Positions 60,040-64,000 of a DNA stretch of 64,000 bases are shown here, one piece after another. Below the pieces are notes generated by a model. That model saw only the letters and a list, made by a program, of their open reading frames with translations, had not been told where the DNA came from and made no database searches. Position 1 is the first letter of the stretch, and the number at the start of each line of letters is the position of its first letter. Both the position numbers and the translations under genes were made by a program. This DNA comes from Hyaloscypha bicolor E (taxonomy: Eukaryota; Ascomycota; Leotiomycetes; Helotiales; Hyaloscyphaceae): contig NW_020194512.1 in assembly GCF_002865645.1 (NCBI RefSeq), positions 1,151,119-1,215,118 of the forward strand, given 5' to 3'.

Positions 60040-61830
60040 GGAAATACCTTCAATTTTAAATGAAATAGTAAATAGAAACTAGAAATAAAAATCCAAAAAA
60101 AATCAGAAATAAAAAATTATATAAATAATTTAGAAAAGCTTCTAAAAAAGAAAAAAATACTAAATAGAAATAAAAAAGAAAATTTAAAAAAATTAGAGAA
60201 ATTAATAAAATTATTTTTATTATTTTTATTATTTTTATTATTATTTTTAATAATATTATTAGATATATTTAATTTAATAAAACTAAAAAAATATATTATA
60301 AATATTAAGCTAATAGAATAAAAGAAAAAATATAAGTAATAAAAATAAAACCAGAAAAGCTATTACCTTATTATTACTAATACTAAAACTCAAATCTAGA
60401 TTATATTTATTATTATTAACTAGTTTCTTCTAAATCCCGGTTCTTAAATTAAAAGATATATTTAAATAAAAGATTAGTTTTTTAGAAATCTTATTAGTAG
60501 AAATTATTAAAATTAATATAACTAAAAATAAGTATATATTAGTATTAAACTTAAATCTACTATTTATAAAAGCTCCTAAAATACTATAGTTTTAAAAAAA
60601 AATTATATTCTTAAAATAATATATAAATATATATAAGAACTATTATATTTTTAATAATACTAAAAGAAAAAGAATTATTTATTATATTTCTTTTATTTAT
60701 AAGAATTAAATTAAAGCTATATTAGAATACTATATTAATAATCCGGGAAATTACTAGAAAATTAAATTTTTAAGGCCTTATTAAAGAAATTCCGAGAATA
60801 TAACTAAAGAATATTTAAAATTAGTTATAATTTTCTTAATTAGATTATTATATAAGCCTAGAATAAAGAAATCTCTTTTAAGTCTTATATTAATATATTT
60901 AATAAAGTATTAAAAAAGTTATTAAAAAAATTATTTAATATTAAGAATTTATAAGAGAATTATTTATTCTAATAAAAAATTATATTTTTAAAAATATAAA
61001 CTTTAAGCCTATAAATATTTCTATTTATAAATATAGTAAAATATATAAAAAATAATAATATTTTATTAATATAAGGAAAACAAATACTATTTTAATATTA
61101 CTAATAATCCAGATATATTTAGATATAATAATTTATAATATAATTCCCAAACTAAAAAATAATTACTTTTTACTAGTTTCTTTTATTATATTTTCTAAAG
61201 CTATTATAAATATAAATAAAAAAAGAACCTAACTTATAACTAATTATATAAAGTTTATTAAAAGTAGTAAACTTAAAAAAAAATTATTAACTAGCTAATA
61301 AAAAGTTTAGAAAAACTATTTATTATTATTATAATTTAAGAAAACCAATAGAAATAGCTTAATATAGCTACTATTATAATTCGGGAAAATATTTATAGTC
61401 TATTTATATAATCTAGCTAATTATAACAGAAATAATAGTATTAATAATCTAATAAATATAATTCGGGTTTTCGGGGAAAATATATAAAAAGTTATAGTAA
61501 AAGTTATAAGAAATACTATAATAGCTATAATAATTAAACTAAAATAAATAAAAATTCTAAATAATTATATTCTAGAAAAAGTTAGTTTTAAATATAATTA
61601 GAGAATATTATTTAAATTAATATAGCCTATAATATAAATCCAGAACTAAAAGAGCAAATTTGCTATAAGTATTATAATAAAAATAAAAATATTAATATTA
61701 ATTTAAAATATATTTATATTTTTTAGTTTTATTACTTATTAATAAAAGAGCTTATAAATTATAAATATATTTATTAATTTAATAAAAGATAATATAAAGG
61801 GCTATTTGAGCCTAAATAAAAAAGTATTTC
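60040..61830 (+). pseudogene. gag relic of right-hand D element
   Basis: Plus-strand coding-like region. The N-terminal part is very Lys/Asn-rich (KAYF, NKNPKKIRNKK near 60.1 kb). Near 61,665 it shows ICYKYYNKNKN, a knuckle in which one Cys survives and the next reads Tyr. It corresponds to 22.6-20.9 kb of D1. The segment 59,549-60,030 is untranslated leader and shows no frame. The heavy A content of this strand is unusual even here and reflects RIP of G on the coding strand. Confidence 0.65.
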
Positions 61831-61959
61831 CTTTTTTTAACTAGTAAATACGAGTAATTTAATAAAATTATTTTCTAAGTTTAAGAAAAAGAATTTAATT
61901 ATAACTTAAAAATATAATTTAAGGATATCTAAAAAATAATAAGAGATATCTAGTTTACT

Positions 61960-64000
61960 AGGCAAGAAAGAAATAAAAGAACTAGCTAACCGGAATCTAT
62001 ATATAAAAGCAAATAAATTATATTTAGGAAATCTAAATAGCTATTTTGCCTTAAAAGAAATTACATTAAAATTACTAATATTTTAGGTTCTAGAATTAAT
62101 AAATAGAATTAAAATTTGACTATAAATAGCATTTTTATTAATATTATAATAGGTTTTTTATTAAAAAGAAAAAAAAAGAAATAGAAATAGCTAAAAACGA
62201 GCTAGAATAAAAGAAAAGCTACCTTATATAAAAGGCCAGAAAAATATTATTTTAAGAAATAATAAATAAAAAAATAGCCTAGTTAAGAATATAAATATTA
62301 ATACTTCCAGAAATAAATAAAATAAATTAAGAACCTAATATATTCTTAATTATAATAAATATAGAACTTCTAAAATTAATAATATTTTAATAAAATTATT
62401 AAAAAAAGTAATTATTCTATTTTTAAAAACTTAGAAAAAAATAAGAATATTTATTAATACTTTAAAAATACTAGATTTAGTTATTATATTTCAGAACTAA
62501 TAAATTAAAAATAATATTCCCTATTTTATTATCTTATAAATAGGAAATATTATTATATTAAATATAATTAGATATACTAGAAGATTTATAAAGCCAGTAG
62601 CTATAGCTTATATAATAAATAAAATATTTAAAGAATTAGAAATACTAGCTCAGATATCTAATATTAATAGAATTATTTAATTTAAAAATAATAATATTAA
62701 TATTCGAATTTTACTAGCTTATAAATATATTATATAATCTTTATATCTCTAATTTGTATTTCGAGAACTTTAAGGAAATATTAAATATAAAGAAATAATT
62801 AATATTAGAACCAAAATTAATATTTTTTTTAAAAAGATCTTTAGAAATATTAGTAAAGTAATATATAATATTATAGATTATTAAATATTTATTATTACTA
62901 GAGCTAAATTTGGATTTATAAGAATAATAAAGCTTAGAACTAAAATTATAAAAGAAATAGAATATAAAAATATATTTTTTCTAATTAAAAAAGTTTTAAA
63001 AATCTTATTTAATTAATTATTCTTAATAAAAATAAAAATAAAAATTATATATAGAAATAATAGTTTATAGAATAGAAGATTTACTAATCCTAAAAATAAC
63101 TAGAATATTTATATTATTATAATTATTTTATTTTTAAAAAATACTAGAAAGTAAAAAAAAGTAATAGTTTAAAAGTATTAAGCTTCTAGAATTAAGAAAT
63201 TAAATAATATAGAACAGGAAACTAAAAAGAAAAAAGAAAAAGAAAATCTAGTATTATAACTAGTAATAATATTAGAGAAAATAAAAAGATACCGGGATTT
63301 CTTATTAATTCTTTTATTTTGGGTTTAGAAATTTAGGAAATTAATAATATTTTTAGGAAAACTAAAGTAAAAAAGGCTCTAGTTAAAATATTATTAAAAA
63401 TAGTTCCCGATTTAATAAAAAAGGAAATAAAAAAAGTATTAAATAAAAATATTTCTAAAAAAAAGTTAAAATTTTCTAATAATAATAAAAAAAATTTCTA
63501 AAGCTATAAAATCTGGAATTTAAAATTAGAGAAAATTCTGAAATATATAAAAGTTTAAAAAAATACTTTAGAATACTAAATAAAAAAGTATTCTTTATAT
63601 TTAAATAGAAAGAAGCTAAATAAAAAAGTTATAAATTCCGGAAATTAAATAAAAATAGTATTAGAAGAAATAACTATAGTTTTTAAAGAAAAAGATAATA
63701 ATTATAGTTTATTTCTAGTTATAAAAGTATATAAAATAAAAGATAAAAAGATTTAACTAATAAATACTAATAATATAACTAAAAAAGACTCTAGTAAATA
63801 TCCGAATTAGTTTAAGAGATTTAAAACTAGAAAATATTTATAAAAATATATTAGGAAATATAGAAACTACTTTTTATTAAAAATATTAGCTATTTTAAAA
63901 GATTTATAACTCATTTCGAAATGTTTTAAATAATTAGATATAAGAAACTAGTTTTAGAAAAAAAAAATAGCTATATTTCGAGAATTAATAATTAACTAAA
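61960..64000 (+). pseudogene. protease and pre-RT region of right-hand D element
   Basis: Plus-strand frame after gag, collinear with 20.6-18.6 kb of D1. Protease probably lies near 62.65-62.95 kb, where a block ending ITRAKFGFIRI follows a run corresponding to the flap region; the DTG/DSG triplet is not recognisable. Downstream, to 64,000, Lys/Glu-rich linker sequence leads toward RT, which starts outside the window. Stops are almost all TAA/TAG. Confidence 0.55.

Larger units (their letters stand above)
59247..64000 (+). mobile_element. D-family Gypsy element (third copy), 3' end outside window
   Basis: Starts with a 302-bp LTR (59,247-59,548) of the same family as D1 and D2, followed by leader, gag and the protease region, all on the plus strand and collinear with the reverse complement of 23.3-18.6 kb. 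The first 100 bp of the LTR are unmutated; RIP sets in from about 59,385. The left flank pentamer is TAGTA. The RT domain should begin just past 64,000. Confidence 0.88.

Overview
The window is AT-rich repeat compartment from the nuclear genome of a filamentous ascomycete (Pezizomycotina), with one small island of normal base composition near the right end. Evidence: almost all of the sequence is relics of fungal LTR retrotransposons; their frames are interrupted nearly only by TAA/TAG at positions where the families have Gln or Trp; surviving C sits mostly before T or C while CA and CG are rare; copies of one family differ mainly by transitions. This is the footprint of repeat-induced point mutation (RIP). 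The only host-like gene keeps a 68-nt spliceosomal intron. I cannot name a species.

Layout. 1-5.65 kb: plus-strand Ty3/Gypsy chromovirus, 5' end outside the window. 5.87-6.89 kb: 3' fragment of a Ty1/Copia element. 6.9-9.1 kb: unassigned DNA and an inverted Copia LTR fragment. About 9.4-27 kb: one old plus-strand Copia element ('Copia I': gag, protease, pre-integrase and integrase regions) split by a 12.9-kb minus-strand Gypsy element (D1, 10,410-23,316) and a 1.8-kb LTR element (G, 24,345-26,180), and cut off by a fragment of a second D element (D2). 28.17-34.38 kb (A) and 36.40-42.82 kb (B): two same-strand Ty1/Copia elements of one family, each with LTRs and a perfect 5-bp target duplication (ATTAG, CTTTA). 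45.99-55.56 kb: a small LTR element (H) with a 7.83-kb Gypsy chromovirus (F, 46,196-54,024) nested in it; F has 298-bp LTRs and a perfect ATTTC duplication. 57.96-59.35 kb: the GC-normal island, holding an 87-bp palindrome, a decayed OTT_1508-like deaminase gene, and what looks like the 5' end of a pogo/Fot1 transposon. 59,247-64,000: a third D-family Gypsy element running off the window.

Nothing here looks functional as protein: reverse transcriptase Asp-Asp pairs read Asn-Asn or Asp-Asn. The interest lies in the nesting order, in uncharacterised coding regions carried by some elements (a large ORF downstream of integrase in D1, single non-pol ORFs in G and H, an antisense ORF in the 3' region of F), and in a palindromic module of about 35 bp shared by unrelated families. 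Sub-element coordinates are approximate unless tied to LTR ends or target duplications. All alignments were made by eye.
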